A stretch of DNA of 64,000 nucleotides from Collinsella sp. (GTDB lineage Bacteria > Actinomycetota > Coriobacteriia > Coriobacteriales > Coriobacteriaceae): NCBI GenBank assembly GCA_019414565.1, contig DXLU01000004.1:16444-80443 (forward strand), read 5' to 3'. Shown here piece by piece: positions 48,947-57,909 of this stretch. The notes under the pieces are model-generated. The model was not told the origin of the DNA and did not search any database. It worked only from the letters and a program-made list of their open reading frames with translations. A program made the translations under genes and the position numbers. Numbering within the stretch: position 1 is the stretch's first letter; each line of letters opens with the position of its first letter.

Positions 48947-49129
48947 ATGGCTGACACCATCAAGATCAAGCAGGTCCGCAGCACCAACGGTTGCAAGCAG
49001 GACCAGGTCCGTACTGTCCGTGCCCTCGGTCTCCACAGGATCCGCGAGGTTCGCGAGATTGCTGACAACGAGTCCGTCCGCGGCATGATCTTCAAGGTCA
49101 AGCACCTTGTCGAGATTGTAGAGGAGTAG
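48947..49129 (+). CDS. rpmD: 50S ribosomal protein L30
   Basis: The 60-residue product is a full L30, with KIKQVRSTNGCKQDQVRTVR, the segment ALGLHRIREVREIADNESVR, and GMIFKVKHLVEIVEE. It begins 2 nt after the rpsE stop and ends 3 nt before rplO, so all three are coupled. The GTAAGGAG within the end of rpsE acts as ribosome binding site. Confidence 0.96.
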   Translation: MADTIKIKQVRSTNGCKQDQVRTVRALGLHRIREVREIADNESVRGMIFKVKHLVEIVEE

Positions 49130-49132
49130 CAA

Positions 49133-49582
49133 ATGCAGCTTCACGATCTTACTCCCGCGCCCGGTTCCACCAAGAACCGCAAGCGCGTCGGCCGTGGCAA
49201 TTCTTCGGGTCACGGCACCACTTCTGGCCGCGGTCAGAAGGGCCAGGGTTCCCGCTCTGGCGGCACCAAGGGTGCCGGCTTCGAGGGTGGCCAGACTCCG
49301 CTGGCTATGCGCCTGCCCAAGCTTCCGGGCTTCCGCAACCCCCGTCGTATCGAGTACACCGCTGTTAACGTTGAGCGTCTCGAGCGCAAGTTCGAGGATG
49401 GCGCTGTGATCGACGGTGCCGCTCTTAAGGCCGCTCGCATCACCAAGAGCGAGTTCGAGCCCGTCAAGGTGCTCGGCAATGGTGAGCTCACCAAGAAGTT
49501 CACGGTCAAGGTCGACAAGGTCAGCGCTTCTGCGCAGGCCAAGATCGAGGCCGCCGGCGGAAAGGTCGAGCTGCCGTGCTAA
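49133..49582 (+). CDS. rplO: 50S ribosomal protein L15
   Basis: L15 is a late assembly protein with a long N-terminal extension. The 149-residue product starts MQLHDLTPAPGSTKNRKRVG. The Gly-rich stretch GRGNSSGHGTTSGRGQKGQG follows, and FEGGQTPLAMRLPKLPGFRN is in place. The last seven bases overlap the GTG start of secY, which suggests translational coupling. Confidence 0.97.
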   Translation: MQLHDLTPAPGSTKNRKRVGRGNSSGHGTTSGRGQKGQGSRSGGTKGAGFEGGQTPLAMRLPKLPGFRNPRRIEYTAVNVERLERKFEDGAVIDGAALKAARITKSEFEPVKVLGNGELTKKFTVKVDKVSASAQAKIEAAGGKVELPC

Positions 49583-50862
49583 ATGGTCTTAAGAATGCTT
49601 TCCGCATCAAAGAATTGCGCGAAAAGATTCTTTTTACCATAGCTATGCTCGTCGTGTACCGCATTGGTGCGCACGTTCCTGTGCCCGGCATTCCCTTCCA
49701 GGGGATGCTGGGCCTTTTCTCGACCGATAACAATTCGGTCGCCGCAGGTGCTATGGCCCTCCTGAATCTTTTCTCTGGCGGCGCGTTGAGCTATGTGTCG
49801 GTGTTTTCGCTGGGCATCATGCCTTACATCACCAGCTCGATCATCCTCCAGATGCTCCAGGCCGTCGTGCCTTCCCTGCATGAGCTTGCCCGCGAGGGCG
49901 AGGTCGGTCAGACCAAGATTACGCAGTATTCGCGTTACCTCACCCTGGCTCTGGCAATCCTCAACTCCGTGGGTTACCTCTTCCTCTTTAAGAGCTTCGG
50001 CATCAGCTTCAATGGCGCCGGCGCTCCCGAGATCATCTTCGACCTCATGATCGTCGGTACGCTCACCGCGGGCGCCATGCTGATCATGTGGATTGGTGAG
50101 CTCATCACCCAGCGCGGTATCGGCAATGGCATGTCGCTGATCATCTTCGCGAACATCATGGCCGGTCTGCCGCAGGCCATCTTCTCCAGCACCGAGGGCA
50201 ATGCCGGTGGCATCATCACCATGGTGATCATCTGCGCCATCATCCTGCTGGTTATCCCGCTGATTGTTTTTCTTGAGCGCGGCCAGCGCCGCATTCCGGT
50301 CTCCTACGCTAAGCGCGTCGTGGGCCGTCGCATGATGGGTGGCCAGACCACCTACCTGCCCATCAAGGTCAACACCGCGGGTGTCGTGCCGATCATCTTC
50401 GCTTCGGCGCTGCTGTACTTCCCGGCTCAGATTGCCGTGTTCTTCCCCGGCATCGGCTGGATTCAGGCAGTTGCCTCCGCGCTTTCGACCGGTTGGCTCA
50501 ACTGGGTGCTTAACGTTGTCCTCATCGTGTTCTTCGCATACTTCTACACCTCCATGGTGTTCAACCCCGATGACACGGCCGATAACCTTAAGAAGCAGGG
50601 CGGCTTTATTCCGGGCGTGCGTCCGGGTAGAGCTACCGCGGCCTACATCAAGAACGCGCTCAACAAGATCACGCTTCCCAGCGCTGTCTTTTTGGCGCTC
50701 ATCGCCATCGTGCCTTCGATCATCTTCTCCTTCACGGGTAACCATCTGATCCAGGCTTTTGGCGGAACGTCCATCCTCATCATGGTCGGCGTCGTGCTCG
50801 ACACGGTCGATAAGCTCGAAGGCCAGATCAAGATGTATGATTACGATGGATTCTTTAAATAG
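49576..50862 (+). CDS. secY: Protein translocase subunit SecY
   Basis: SecY is the channel of the Sec translocase. The 428-residue product has ten expected membrane segments. It contains family signatures GIMPYITSSIILQMLQAV and GIGNGMSLIIFANIMAGLP, and the cytoplasmic loop ERGQRRIPVSYAKRV. The start is GTG at 49576, inside the end of rplO; no later start fits. The C-terminal DKLEGQIKMYDYDGFFK is as usual. adk follows after 18 nt. Confidence 0.96.
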   Translation: MLNGLKNAFRIKELREKILFTIAMLVVYRIGAHVPVPGIPFQGMLGLFSTDNNSVAAGAMALLNLFSGGALSYVSVFSLGIMPYITSSIILQMLQAVVPSLHELAREGEVGQTKITQYSRYLTLALAILNSVGYLFLFKSFGISFNGAGAPEIIFDLMIVGTLTAGAMLIMWIGELITQRGIGNGMSLIIFANIMAGLPQAIFSSTEGNAGGIITMVIICAIILLVIPLIVFLERGQRRIPVSYAKRVVGRRMMGGQTTYLPIKVNTAGVVPIIFASALLYFPAQIAVFFPGIGWIQAVASALSTGWLNWVLNVVLIVFFAYFYTSMVFNPDDTADNLKKQGGFIPGVRPGRATAAYIKNALNKITLPSAVFLALIAIVPSIIFSFTGNHLIQAFGGTSILIMVGVVLDTVDKLEGQIKMYDYDGFFK

Positions 50863-50880
50863 GCTAGAGGAGGATTGCTC

Positions 50881-51507
50881 ATGAACCTCGTATTGCTCGG
50901 AGCTCCGGGTGCCGGTAAGGGCACCGTCGCACAGGAGCTCGTCGCCGAGTTTGGCGTCGCCCACATTTCCACGGGCGACCTGCTGCGTGCTGCCGTCAAG
51001 GGCGGCACCGAGCTTGGTATTCAGGCTAAGAAGTACATGGACGCTGGCGAGCTCGTTCCCGACCAGCTCGTGATCGACCTTGTCAAGGAGCGCCTTGCCG
51101 CCGATGACGCCCAGCAGGGCTTCATCCTCGACGGCTTCCCGCGCAACACCGCCCAGGCTGTGACGCTCGATTCCGAGCTCTCCGCCATGGGTCGCGAGAT
51201 CGATTGCGCCCTTCTGGTCGATGTGGCCCCCGAGGTCATCATCGATCGTCTGTCTTCGCGTCGCACCTGCCGCGCCTGCGGTTACACCGGCACTGCTGCC
51301 GATGCCACCTGCCCCAAGTGCGGTGGCGAGATGTATCAGCGCGACGACGACAAGCCCGAGACCATCAAGAACCGTCTCGACGTCTACGAGAAGTCCACGA
51401 GCCCGCTCGTCGACTACTATCGTGGCCAGGGTCTGCTCAAGTCGGTCAACGGTGACCAGGCTCGCGAGACCGTGTACGGGGATGTCAAAGAGGCTCTCGG
51501 TCTATGA
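50881..51507 (+). CDS. adk: Adenylate kinase, zinc-lid type
   Basis: Adk balances AMP, ADP and ATP. The 208-residue product has the P-loop LLGAPGAGKGTVAQEL (about residues 5-20), the ISTGDLLRAAV AMP-binding region and ILDGFPRNTAQA. Its lid carries CRAC and CPKC pairs, which usually bind zinc. The ATG at 50881 follows AGAGGAGGA; a TTG six bases earlier is in frame but unsupported. The stop overlaps the map start (ATGA). Confidence 0.96.
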   Translation: MNLVLLGAPGAGKGTVAQELVAEFGVAHISTGDLLRAAVKGGTELGIQAKKYMDAGELVPDQLVIDLVKERLAADDAQQGFILDGFPRNTAQAVTLDSELSAMGREIDCALLVDVAPEVIIDRLSSRRTCRACGYTGTAADATCPKCGGEMYQRDDDKPETIKNRLDVYEKSTSPLVDYYRGQGLLKSVNGDQARETVYGDVKEALGL

Positions 51508-52292
51508 TCAAGATTAAGTCTGCAACGCAAATCGAGCAGATGAAGAAGGCAGGAGCGCTATCTAAGATGGCGCTCCGCCACGTTGGAGCCATGGTGCGCC
51601 CCGGCGTTTCGACTTTTGAGCTCGATCAGCTCGCGGAGCAGATTATCCGCATGCATGGCGGCACCCCTGCCTTTAAGGGTTACGGCGGGTTCCCGGGGAC
51701 CATTTGCGCATCGATCAACGATGCCGTGGTCCACGGTATTCCCAACCCCGACATGATCCTGCGCGATGGCGATATCATCTCCATCGATACGGGAGCCGTT
51801 GTCGACGGTTGGGTCGGCGATAACGCATGGACGTTTTTCGTCGGCACCCCCACGCCCGAAGCCAAGGCTTTGTGCGAGGTCACGCGCGATTGCCTTAAGG
51901 CTGCCATCGAGCAGGCTGTTCCCGGTAACCATATCGGGGACGTCGGTTATGCCGTTCAGTCCCTCGCCGAGTCTCACGGTTACGGCGTGCTTCGTGATTA
52001 TGTGGGTCATGGCATTGGCCGCGTGATGCACGAGGACCCCAACGTTCCTAACTATGGAAAGAAGGGGAGGGGCGTTCGCCTCCAGGCCGGCATGGTCATT
52101 GCCATCGAGCCGATGGTTACGATGGGTTCCAACCATGTGAGCACGGGCTCCGACGGTTGGATTGTTACGACCAACGACCACCTGCCCGCCGCGCACTACG
52201 AGAACACCGTCGCCATTACCAATGACGGTCCGGTGATTCTCACCACCGACGCGCAAGGTGCTTGGTGTTCGCTCCAAGGCGGAGAAATGTAA
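51504..52292 (+). CDS. map: Methionine aminopeptidase type I
   Basis: Map removes the N-terminal methionine from nascent proteins. The 262-residue product has the five metal ligands in the usual segments: the two Asp in SIDTGAVVDGWVGDNAW, the His in GHGIGR, and the two Glu in IEPMV and HYENTVAIT. The start overlaps the adk stop by four bases. There is no N-terminal zinc-finger extension. A spacer with a possible promoter follows before infA. Confidence 0.96.
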   Translation: MIKIKSATQIEQMKKAGALSKMALRHVGAMVRPGVSTFELDQLAEQIIRMHGGTPAFKGYGGFPGTICASINDAVVHGIPNPDMILRDGDIISIDTGAVVDGWVGDNAWTFFVGTPTPEAKALCEVTRDCLKAAIEQAVPGNHIGDVGYAVQSLAESHGYGVLRDYVGHGIGRVMHEDPNVPNYGKKGRGVRLQAGMVIAIEPMVTMGSNHVSTGSDGWIVTTNDHLPAAHYENTVAITNDGPVILTTDAQGAWCSLQGGEM

Positions 52293-52396
52293 CAAGTTCC
52301 GCTTAGTTGTGGAGCCATTACGAAGATACTACGATACGTGCATACGTGTTGTAGAATACTCAATCGCTGTCGTTTTCTAGAGAAAGATGATTGCTT
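52293..52396 (+). promoter_or_regulatory. Possible promoter before infA
   Basis: This 104-bp AT-richer spacer contains TACGAT- and TAGAAT-like -10 candidates and a TTGTGG-like -35 (near 52306). It is unusually long for this operon. A separate infA promoter is plausible; the exact elements are uncertain. Confidence 0.35.
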
Positions 52397-52615
52397 GTGA
52401 AGAAGGAAGACGCAATTGAGCTCGAGGGTACGGTAAAGGAACCGTTGCCCAATGCCATGTTTAAGGTTGAGCTCGAGAACGGTCATTCGGTTCTGTGCAA
52501 CATTTCTGGCAAGATCCGAATGAATTACATCCGTATTCTCCCCGGTGACAGGGTTGTCGTGGAGCTTTCCCCGTACGACCTGACCCGCGGCCGCATCACC
52601 TATCGCTACAAATAG
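52397..52615 (+). CDS. infA: Translation initiation factor IF-1
   Basis: IF-1 occupies the A site during initiation. The 72-residue OB-fold product starting at GTG 52397 reads VKKEDAIELEGTVKEPLPNA. It ends LSPYDLTRGRITYRYK, the exact family ending. Starting at the TTG six bases upstream would add two residues; the GTG gives the usual length. No strong ribosome binding site is present, only AGAAAG. It is the first of the genes infA-rpmJ-rpsM. Confidence 0.95.
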   Translation: MKKEDAIELEGTVKEPLPNAMFKVELENGHSVLCNISGKIRMNYIRILPGDRVVVELSPYDLTRGRITYRYK

Positions 52616-52765
52616 CGGCACGCATACACGCACTCCATTTCCGACTGCAGGCTTAGCTCAACCTACGGTCGGATTGTGTGTGAAGACCAGCCATAGTTTT
52701 AAACGCCTGCGGCTGGGCGAGTAGATAGTAGGGAAGTAGTTTGAGCGCTACCGAAAGGAAGAACG
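52616..52765 (+). other. Folded spacer between infA and rpmJ
   Basis: TCCGAC and GTCGGA face each other around AGG/CCT (about 52644-52674). This gives a stable hairpin without a T-tract. The 150-bp spacer encodes no protein I can see. Confidence 0.35.
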
Positions 52766-52879
52766 ATGAAGGTACGTCCTTCGGTCAAGAAGATGTGCGA
52801 TAAGTGCAAAATCATTAGGCGCCATGGCAAGGTCCTCGTCATTTGCGAGAACCCCCGTCATAAGCAGCGTCAGGGTTAA
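52766..52879 (+). CDS. rpmJ: 50S ribosomal protein L36, zinc type
   Basis: The 37-residue product starts MKVRPSVKKMCDKCKIIRR and ends with CENPRHKQRQG. The zinc ligands C11, C14, C27 and H32 are intact, so it is the C+ form. GAAAGGAAG precedes the ATG. It sits between infA and rpsM as in most bacteria. At 37 codons it is easily missed by length filters. Confidence 0.97.
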   Translation: MKVRPSVKKMCDKCKIIRRHGKVLVICENPRHKQRQG

Positions 52880-52893
52880 GAGAGGAGACTACG

Positions 52894-53268
52894 TTGGCCC
52901 GTATTAATGGTGTCGACCTCCCGCGTGAGAAGCGCGTTGAGATCGGTCTGACCTACATTTACGGCATCGGCCGCACCACTGCGACGAAGATCTGCGTCGA
53001 GTGCAACGTTAACGTGGATACGCGCGTTAAGGACCTCACCGAGGATGAGGTTAACGCCATCCGCGATTATATCGATAAGAACCAGATCATGGTTGAGGGC
53101 GACCTCCGCCGTGAGCGCAACCAGAACGTCAAGCGCCTTATGGACATCGGCTGCAACCGCGGCCTTCGTCACCGCAAGGGCCTCCCGGTCCGCGGCCAGC
53201 GCACCCACACTAACGCTCGTACCCGCAAGGGCCCGAAGCGTCAGATCGGTGCTAAGAAGAAGAAATAA
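52894..53268 (+). CDS. rpsM: 30S ribosomal protein S13
   Basis: S13 bridges the subunits in the head and contacts the P-site tRNA. The 124-residue product starts at TTG with AGAGGAGA upstream. It reads ARINGVDLPREKRVEIGLTY after the initiator. The GIGRTTATKIC helix-hairpin-helix motif follows, and the C-terminus is RGQRTHTNARTRKG then PKRQIGAKKK. rpsK follows after 14 nt. Confidence 0.96.
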   Translation: MARINGVDLPREKRVEIGLTYIYGIGRTTATKICVECNVNVDTRVKDLTEDEVNAIRDYIDKNQIMVEGDLRRERNQNVKRLMDIGCNRGLRHRKGLPVRGQRTHTNARTRKGPKRQIGAKKKK

Positions 53269-53282
53269 GGAGCGCTAGATAG

Positions 53283-53687
53283 ATGGCTACTGCTAAGAAG
53301 AACGTTCGCGCTGCCCGTCTGAAGCGCGCGGACCGTAAGAACATTTCCGTGGGCCAGGCTCACATTCGTTCTACGTTCAACAACACGATCGTTTCGATCA
53401 CCGATCCCCAGGGCAACGTCATTTCCTGGAAGTCGGCTGGCCAGGTGGGCTTCAAGGGCTCCCGTAAGTCCACGCCGTTCGCTGCCCAGATGGCTGCCGA
53501 GGCTGCTGCCAAGCAGGCCATGGAGCACGGTATGAAGAAGGTTTCCGTCTTCGTCAAGGGCCCCGGCTCCGGTCGTGAGACCGCCATCCGCTCCCTCCAG
53601 GCTGCTGGCCTCGAGGTCTCGAGCATCCAGGACAAGACCCCCATTCCGCACAACGGCTGCCGCCCCAAGAAGCGTCGCCGCGTGTAA
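53283..53687 (+). CDS. rpsK: 30S ribosomal protein S11
   Basis: S11 lies on the platform of the small subunit. The 134-residue product has the conserved GQAHIRSTFNNTIVSITDPQ and FKGSRKSTPFAAQMAAEAAA. The ending IPHNGCRPKKRRRV is exactly the family's. AAGGAG precedes the ATG. It is in the standard rpsM-rpsK-rpsD-rpoA order. Confidence 0.97.
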   Translation: MATAKKNVRAARLKRADRKNISVGQAHIRSTFNNTIVSITDPQGNVISWKSAGQVGFKGSRKSTPFAAQMAAEAAAKQAMEHGMKKVSVFVKGPGSGRETAIRSLQAAGLEVSSIQDKTPIPHNGCRPKKRRRV

Positions 53688-53706
53688 CTGAAAGGATCGT
53701 ATCAAT

Positions 53707-54303
53707 ATGGCAATCGACAGGACTCCTGTTCTTAAGCGCTGCCGTCAGCTCGGGATCGATCCCGCTGAGCTCGGTTACAGCAGCAAGAAGGAATCTATCC
53801 GTCAGCCCAAGCGCCGTCGCAAGGAATCTGAGTACGGCATGCAGCTGCGCGAGAAGCAGAAGGTCAAGTTCATCTATGGCGTTCTGGAGAAGCAGTTCCA
53901 CGGCTACTTCAACAAGGCCCGCAAGATGAACGGCGTCACCGGTGAGAACCTCATGATCATCCTTGAGTCTCGCCTCGACAACGTCGTCTTCCGTCTTGGC
54001 TTCGCCCGCACCCGTAAAGAGGCTCGTCAGTCCGTCCGTCACGGTCACTTCACCGTGAACGGCAAGCGCGTGGACATCCCGTCCTACCGCGTCAAGGCCG
54101 GCGACGTCGTCGCTGTCGGCGAGAAGTTCCGTGACCTCCTCCCCATCAAGGAGGCCCTGATTTCCTCCGAGCGCTTTGAGGTCCCTGGCTGGCTCGAGGT
54201 CGATATCGAGAAGCTGTCTGGTAACGTGCTCGCTCTGCCGACGCGTGAGCAGATCAGCGGTGATATCAACGAGCAGCTCATCGTCGAGCTCTACTCTAAG
54301 TAG
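53707..54303 (+). CDS. rpsD: 30S ribosomal protein S4
   Basis: S4 starts assembly of the 30S body and regulates the alpha operon in E. coli. The 198-residue product has the S4 RNA-binding domain LESRLDNVVFRLGFARTRKE then ARQSVRHGHFTVNG. The N-terminus is the shorter Gram-positive-like form without the zinc-binding CxxC. GAAAGGATC precedes the ATG. It lies 32 nt before rpoA. Confidence 0.96.
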   Translation: MAIDRTPVLKRCRQLGIDPAELGYSSKKESIRQPKRRRKESEYGMQLREKQKVKFIYGVLEKQFHGYFNKARKMNGVTGENLMIILESRLDNVVFRLGFARTRKEARQSVRHGHFTVNGKRVDIPSYRVKAGDVVAVGEKFRDLLPIKEALISSERFEVPGWLEVDIEKLSGNVLALPTREQISGDINEQLIVELYSK

Positions 54304-54335
54304 TCCATCCGGGCTGCTGAGGCTGGAGGTAATAC

Positions 54336-55277
54336 ATGTCAGAATTCATTAGGCCTCAGGTTCAGGTCGAAGAGATTAACGAGACGTCTGCTCGTGTCTC
54401 CGTCGAGCCGCTCGAGCGTGGTTACGGCGATACGCTGGGTAACTCCCTTCGTCGCGTTCTTCTGTCCTCGCTCGAGGGTGCCGCCGTCGAGGCTATTCAG
54501 ATCGATGGTGCGCAGCACGAGTTCATGACCATCCCTAACATGGTCGAGGACGTCACCGACATCGTCCTGAATGTCAAGGGTCTTGTCTTCAGGGCTCTCG
54601 GCACGACCGACGAGGCGACCGCCACCATTTCTGTTGACGGCCCCTGCGAGGTCACCGGTGCGGACTTCTTTATTCCGTCCGAGTTTGAGCTGGTCAACCC
54701 CGAGCAGCACATCGCTACGCTTACCGAGGGTGGCCATCTCACCATGAGCATGCGCATCGGCTATGGCCGCGGCTATGTCTCTGGCGAGGCTAACAAGCGC
54801 GACAACGATCCCATCGGTGTGATCCACGTCGACTCGCTGTACTCGCCGGTGTCCCGTTGCGCCAAGCTCGTTGAGGCTTGCCGTGTCGGTCAGCACACCG
54901 ACTACGACCGCCTTGTCCTCGAGATCGAGACCAACGGCTCCATCGCTCCGCGCGACGCCGTGGTCCAGGCTGCCAATATCATCAACCAGCATATGGCTGC
55001 CTTTATGAACCTTGCCGAGACCCCCGAGGTCGAGGAGGAGGCTTCGATCTTCGCTCCCGAGGTCACCAACGACAACGCCGAGCTGGACAAGCAGATCGAG
55101 GATCTGGACCTTTCCGTCCGTTCCTACAACTGCCTTAAGCGCGCCAGCATTCACTCGGTCCGTCAGCTCGTTGAGTTCTCGGAGAACGATCTGCTTAACA
55201 TCCGTAACTTCGGTGTTAAGTCGATCGAGGAAGTGAAGGACAAGCTTGAGTCCATGGGCCTGAGCCTGAAGGCTTAA
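54336..55277 (+). CDS. rpoA: RNA polymerase alpha subunit
   Basis: The 313-residue product has the dimerising N-terminal domain with FEV/EPLERGYGDTLGNSLRRVLL-type sequence (about 30-50) and the C-terminal DNA-binding domain. The latter includes LDLSVRSYNCLKRASIHSVR and RNFGVKSIEEVKDKLESMG. A linker rich in Glu joins them at about residues 225-250. CTGGAGG precedes the ATG. It is co-transcribed with rplQ 30 nt downstream. Confidence 0.97.
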   Translation: MSEFIRPQVQVEEINETSARVSVEPLERGYGDTLGNSLRRVLLSSLEGAAVEAIQIDGAQHEFMTIPNMVEDVTDIVLNVKGLVFRALGTTDEATATISVDGPCEVTGADFFIPSEFELVNPEQHIATLTEGGHLTMSMRIGYGRGYVSGEANKRDNDPIGVIHVDSLYSPVSRCAKLVEACRVGQHTDYDRLVLEIETNGSIAPRDAVVQAANIINQHMAAFMNLAETPEVEEEASIFAPEVTNDNAELDKQIEDLDLSVRSYNCLKRASIHSVRQLVEFSENDLLNIRNFGVKSIEEVKDKLESMGLSLKA

Positions 55278-55307
55278 TGCTTCGCATATTTGAGGAGAAA
55301 CTAGACC

Positions 55308-55790
55308 ATGCGTCACAACGTTAAGAAGGGCCTGAAGCTCGGCACCGATGCGAGCCACACCAAGGCCATGAAGAAGAGCCTTGCTAAGGCCCTCTTCGAG
55401 AACGACCGCATCAAGACCACCGAGACCCGTGCTAAGGCGCTGCGTTCGGTCGTCGACCCGATCATCACTTGGGCCAAGAAGGGCGACCTGCACTCTCGTC
55501 GTCTGGCTATCGCCAAGCTCGGCGATAAGCAGCTCGTTGCCGAGATTTTCGACAAGGCTGCTCAGGGCATGTGGCAGGACCGCAACGGTGGTTACACCCG
55601 CATCATGAAGCTCGGTAACCGTAAGGGCGACAACGCTCCCATCGTTATCATGGAGCTCGTCACCGAGCCTTGCACGCCTAAGGCCAAGAAGGCTGCTCCG
55701 GCCCCCAAGAAGGCCGCTGCTCCCAAGAAGGTCGAGGCTGCCGAGGAGACCGCTGCCGAGGAGGCTCCTGCTGAGGAGACCGCTGAGTAG
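55308..55790 (+). CDS. rplQ: 50S ribosomal protein L17 with Ala/Lys/Glu tail
   Basis: L17 lies near the exit tunnel. The 160-residue product has the family core MRHNVKKGLKLGTDASHTKA and GGYTRIMKLGNRKGDNAP. From about residue 118 a low-complexity tail follows (KAAPAPKKAAAPKKVEAAEE), ending in acidic repeats. The core alone is about 117 residues, so the tail is an extension of a kind often seen in Actinobacteria-related lineages. It is the last ribosomal gene here and precedes a terminator. Confidence 0.96.
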   Translation: MRHNVKKGLKLGTDASHTKAMKKSLAKALFENDRIKTTETRAKALRSVVDPIITWAKKGDLHSRRLAIAKLGDKQLVAEIFDKAAQGMWQDRNGGYTRIMKLGNRKGDNAPIVIMELVTEPCTPKAKKAAPAPKKAAAPKKVEAAEETAAEEAPAEETAE

Positions 55791-55816
55791 ACATTCCGTC
55801 TGCATAGGCTATATTC

Positions 55817-55847
55817 GAGGGGTACGTTCGCGTACCCCTCTTTTTTT
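55817..55847 (+). terminator. Rho-independent terminator after rplQ
   Basis: GAGGGGTACG pairs perfectly with CGTACCCCTC around a TTCG tetraloop, followed by seven T. It ends the ribosomal operon. Confidence 0.95.
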
Positions 55848-55882
55848 GTCGCGATACCGTTGATTGTTTGTTGGGAGCGCCC

Positions 55883-56707
55883 ATGACCGCGCCGTCTGAT
55901 TTCAATTCGATTCCTGAGCTCGATGCCACGCTTGTATTCTGTGTTGCCTATGATGGCTCGTCCTATAGCGGATTTGCCGAGCAGCCGGGCCAGACGACCG
56001 TTGCGGGCGAGTTGCGCCGCGCTATCGAGACGCTGCTGCGCCGCCCGATCGATCTGACGTGTGCGGGTCGTACCGATGCCGGCGTGCATGCGGTGGCCCA
56101 GTACATTAGCGTGCCCGTAACGGACGCTGAGCTTGCTCTGACGCGCCGTAGGTGGCTGAGGGCTATGGATGCCCTCCTGCCCAAAGATATCGCCATAAAC
56201 GAGGTCTACAAGGCCCGTAGGGGCTTTTCTGCCCGCTTTGACGCGCGGTCCCGTACGTATACGTACCGTATTGCCGATCGCGATGCGCGCCCCGTGCTCT
56301 CGCGCGGTGCCGTGTGGTGGCATCGCTATCCCTTGGATGTTGAGGCTATGTCTGCTGCCTGCCCCGCACTGCTGGGCGAGCAGGACTTTAAAAGCTTTTG
56401 CAAGGTTGCTTCGGCCGTTGGCAAGCCCACGCATCGCTGCGTGATGCGTGCCGAATTTGGCCATGAGGTTGCGTTTGGCGAGGACATCCTGACGTTCACC
56501 ATCGAGGGCAATGCGTTTCTGCATTCGATGGTCCGTACGATCGTGGGCACGCTTGTCGAGATTGGCATGCATCGCCGTGAACCCGAGTGGATGCGCGAGG
56601 TTATCGATGCTTGCGACCGCACCGCTGCGGGCCCCACGGCTCCTGCCTGCGGCCTTACGTTTATGGGCGTGGATTACGATCCCGCCGAGCTTGTCGTGCT
56701 CGACTAG
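55883..56707 (+). CDS. truA: tRNA pseudouridine(38-40) synthase TruA
   Basis: TruA modifies uridines 38-40 in the anticodon arm. The 274-residue product has the catalytic Asp in CAGRTDAGVHAVAQYI and the later FLHSMVRTIVGTLVEIG. The ATG at 55883 follows GGGAG; the TTG 15 nt upstream lacks a ribosome binding site. Its place after rplQ is the common one in Gram-positive bacteria. Nothing is missing. Confidence 0.95.
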   Translation: MTAPSDFNSIPELDATLVFCVAYDGSSYSGFAEQPGQTTVAGELRRAIETLLRRPIDLTCAGRTDAGVHAVAQYISVPVTDAELALTRRRWLRAMDALLPKDIAINEVYKARRGFSARFDARSRTYTYRIADRDARPVLSRGAVWWHRYPLDVEAMSAACPALLGEQDFKSFCKVASAVGKPTHRCVMRAEFGHEVAFGEDILTFTIEGNAFLHSMVRTIVGTLVEIGMHRREPEWMREVIDACDRTAAGPTAPACGLTFMGVDYDPAELVVLD

Positions 56708-56868
56708 GGGAGGGCTCGACGTGTCGTGCGTCGACACCTGTCATCTGTGGGCTGCGCGTGTGCAACATCTGTTCTTGGCGTGCAATGCAACCGGTGTCTC
56801 ATTGCTTTTATTGCCGGGGTGTACCATGAACCACGGTTTGATTCATTGCTGTCGAGAGGACGGATAAT

Positions 56869-57909
56869 TTGGTTCGACGTGGCTCGCATCCGCGACTTTC
56901 GGTGATCCTTGTGGTAGAAGGTTCGCCCAGCTATGCGATGCGTGCGCTCGAGAGTATCCAGAACCAAGACCTCTACGATTTGCAGATTGTCGTTGTCTGT
57001 CGCGATACTGCGCCCGGTGTGCGCCATTCGCTTCAAGTTGCTGCCGACAGGGACATCCATATTGATTTGATTGACGTCGAGGACGCGCCGCGCGGCGCGT
57101 GTCTTCGTGCCGGTTTTGCTGCCTCGCGCGGCTCTCAAATCATCGCCATGAACGCCGATGAGTGGTTTGCTCCGCAATCCCTTTCCAAGATGGTCGATAT
57201 CGCGTGCGATACTGCGGCAGACATAGTGTTCCCCACGGTGTCGCTCGACCGCTATGATGCACATCGAGAGCGCCATTCGCGCGTCTTGGATGCTACTCAT
57301 ATTTCCATTGATAGCAAATCTTCGATGGTGGCCGGGCTGCCTCAGTTGATTTTAGGCGGCCTAGTCGTTCAGACCTCTGGCGTGATGTATAGTCGTCCGC
57401 TGTTTGAGGCATGCCTGTCGCACGGCAAGGCGTACCGTACGGTTGAGTTTATGGTGTGCGCGCTCTCGCAGGCGCAGCGCGTCTCCGGATGCGGCGACGC
57501 TTGTTTCCACACGGTAGCGCCTAAGCTTACAGACGCCTTTGATCCCACCATGTATGCCAAGGTATCCGATGACACCCGAGCGCTCGACGAGCTTGCGGAC
57601 TCACTCTCGAAAGCAGATAGCGGTGGTCGGCTCAAGCTGGCAAGCCAAAAGTTCTACTTTGCCGGACTGGTCGCCTGCATCGAGAATTTGTGTCTGAGCC
57701 CGCATGGGGTGTCGTCAATCGAGCGTTCCGCCCGCATGCGTGATATGCTCGAGGCGCCTCGAACCCGTCAGATGGTCGCCGCGCTCAAGGACAACCATCG
57801 GGGACTCGGTCTGTTGTTTGGGCCGATCGCCAGCGCTAAGCCCGCGCGCTGCGTGATGTGTACGCATCTGGCAGCTTTTCTTAACCGGACGGGCGCAAAA
57901 CCCGCCTAA
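56869..57909 (+). CDS. Degenerate GT-A-fold glycosyltransferase-like protein
   Basis: The 346-residue product begins at TTG with GAGAGGACGG upstream. Its N-terminal half looks like a family 2 glycosyltransferase: RLSVILVVEGSPSYAMRALE, then IVVVCRDTAPGVRHSL and the metal-site-like IIAMNADEWFAPQSLSKM, where the usual DXD is altered to NAD. The C-terminal half (about 170-346) has no recognisable motif. It may be a non-catalytic or highly diverged transferase. The gene stands alone between truA and argR. Confidence 0.6.
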   Translation: MVRRGSHPRLSVILVVEGSPSYAMRALESIQNQDLYDLQIVVVCRDTAPGVRHSLQVAADRDIHIDLIDVEDAPRGACLRAGFAASRGSQIIAMNADEWFAPQSLSKMVDIACDTAADIVFPTVSLDRYDAHRERHSRVLDATHISIDSKSSMVAGLPQLILGGLVVQTSGVMYSRPLFEACLSHGKAYRTVEFMVCALSQAQRVSGCGDACFHTVAPKLTDAFDPTMYAKVSDDTRALDELADSLSKADSGGRLKLASQKFYFAGLVACIENLCLSPHGVSSIERSARMRDMLEAPRTRQMVAALKDNHRGLGLLFGPIASAKPARCVMCTHLAAFLNRTGAKPA

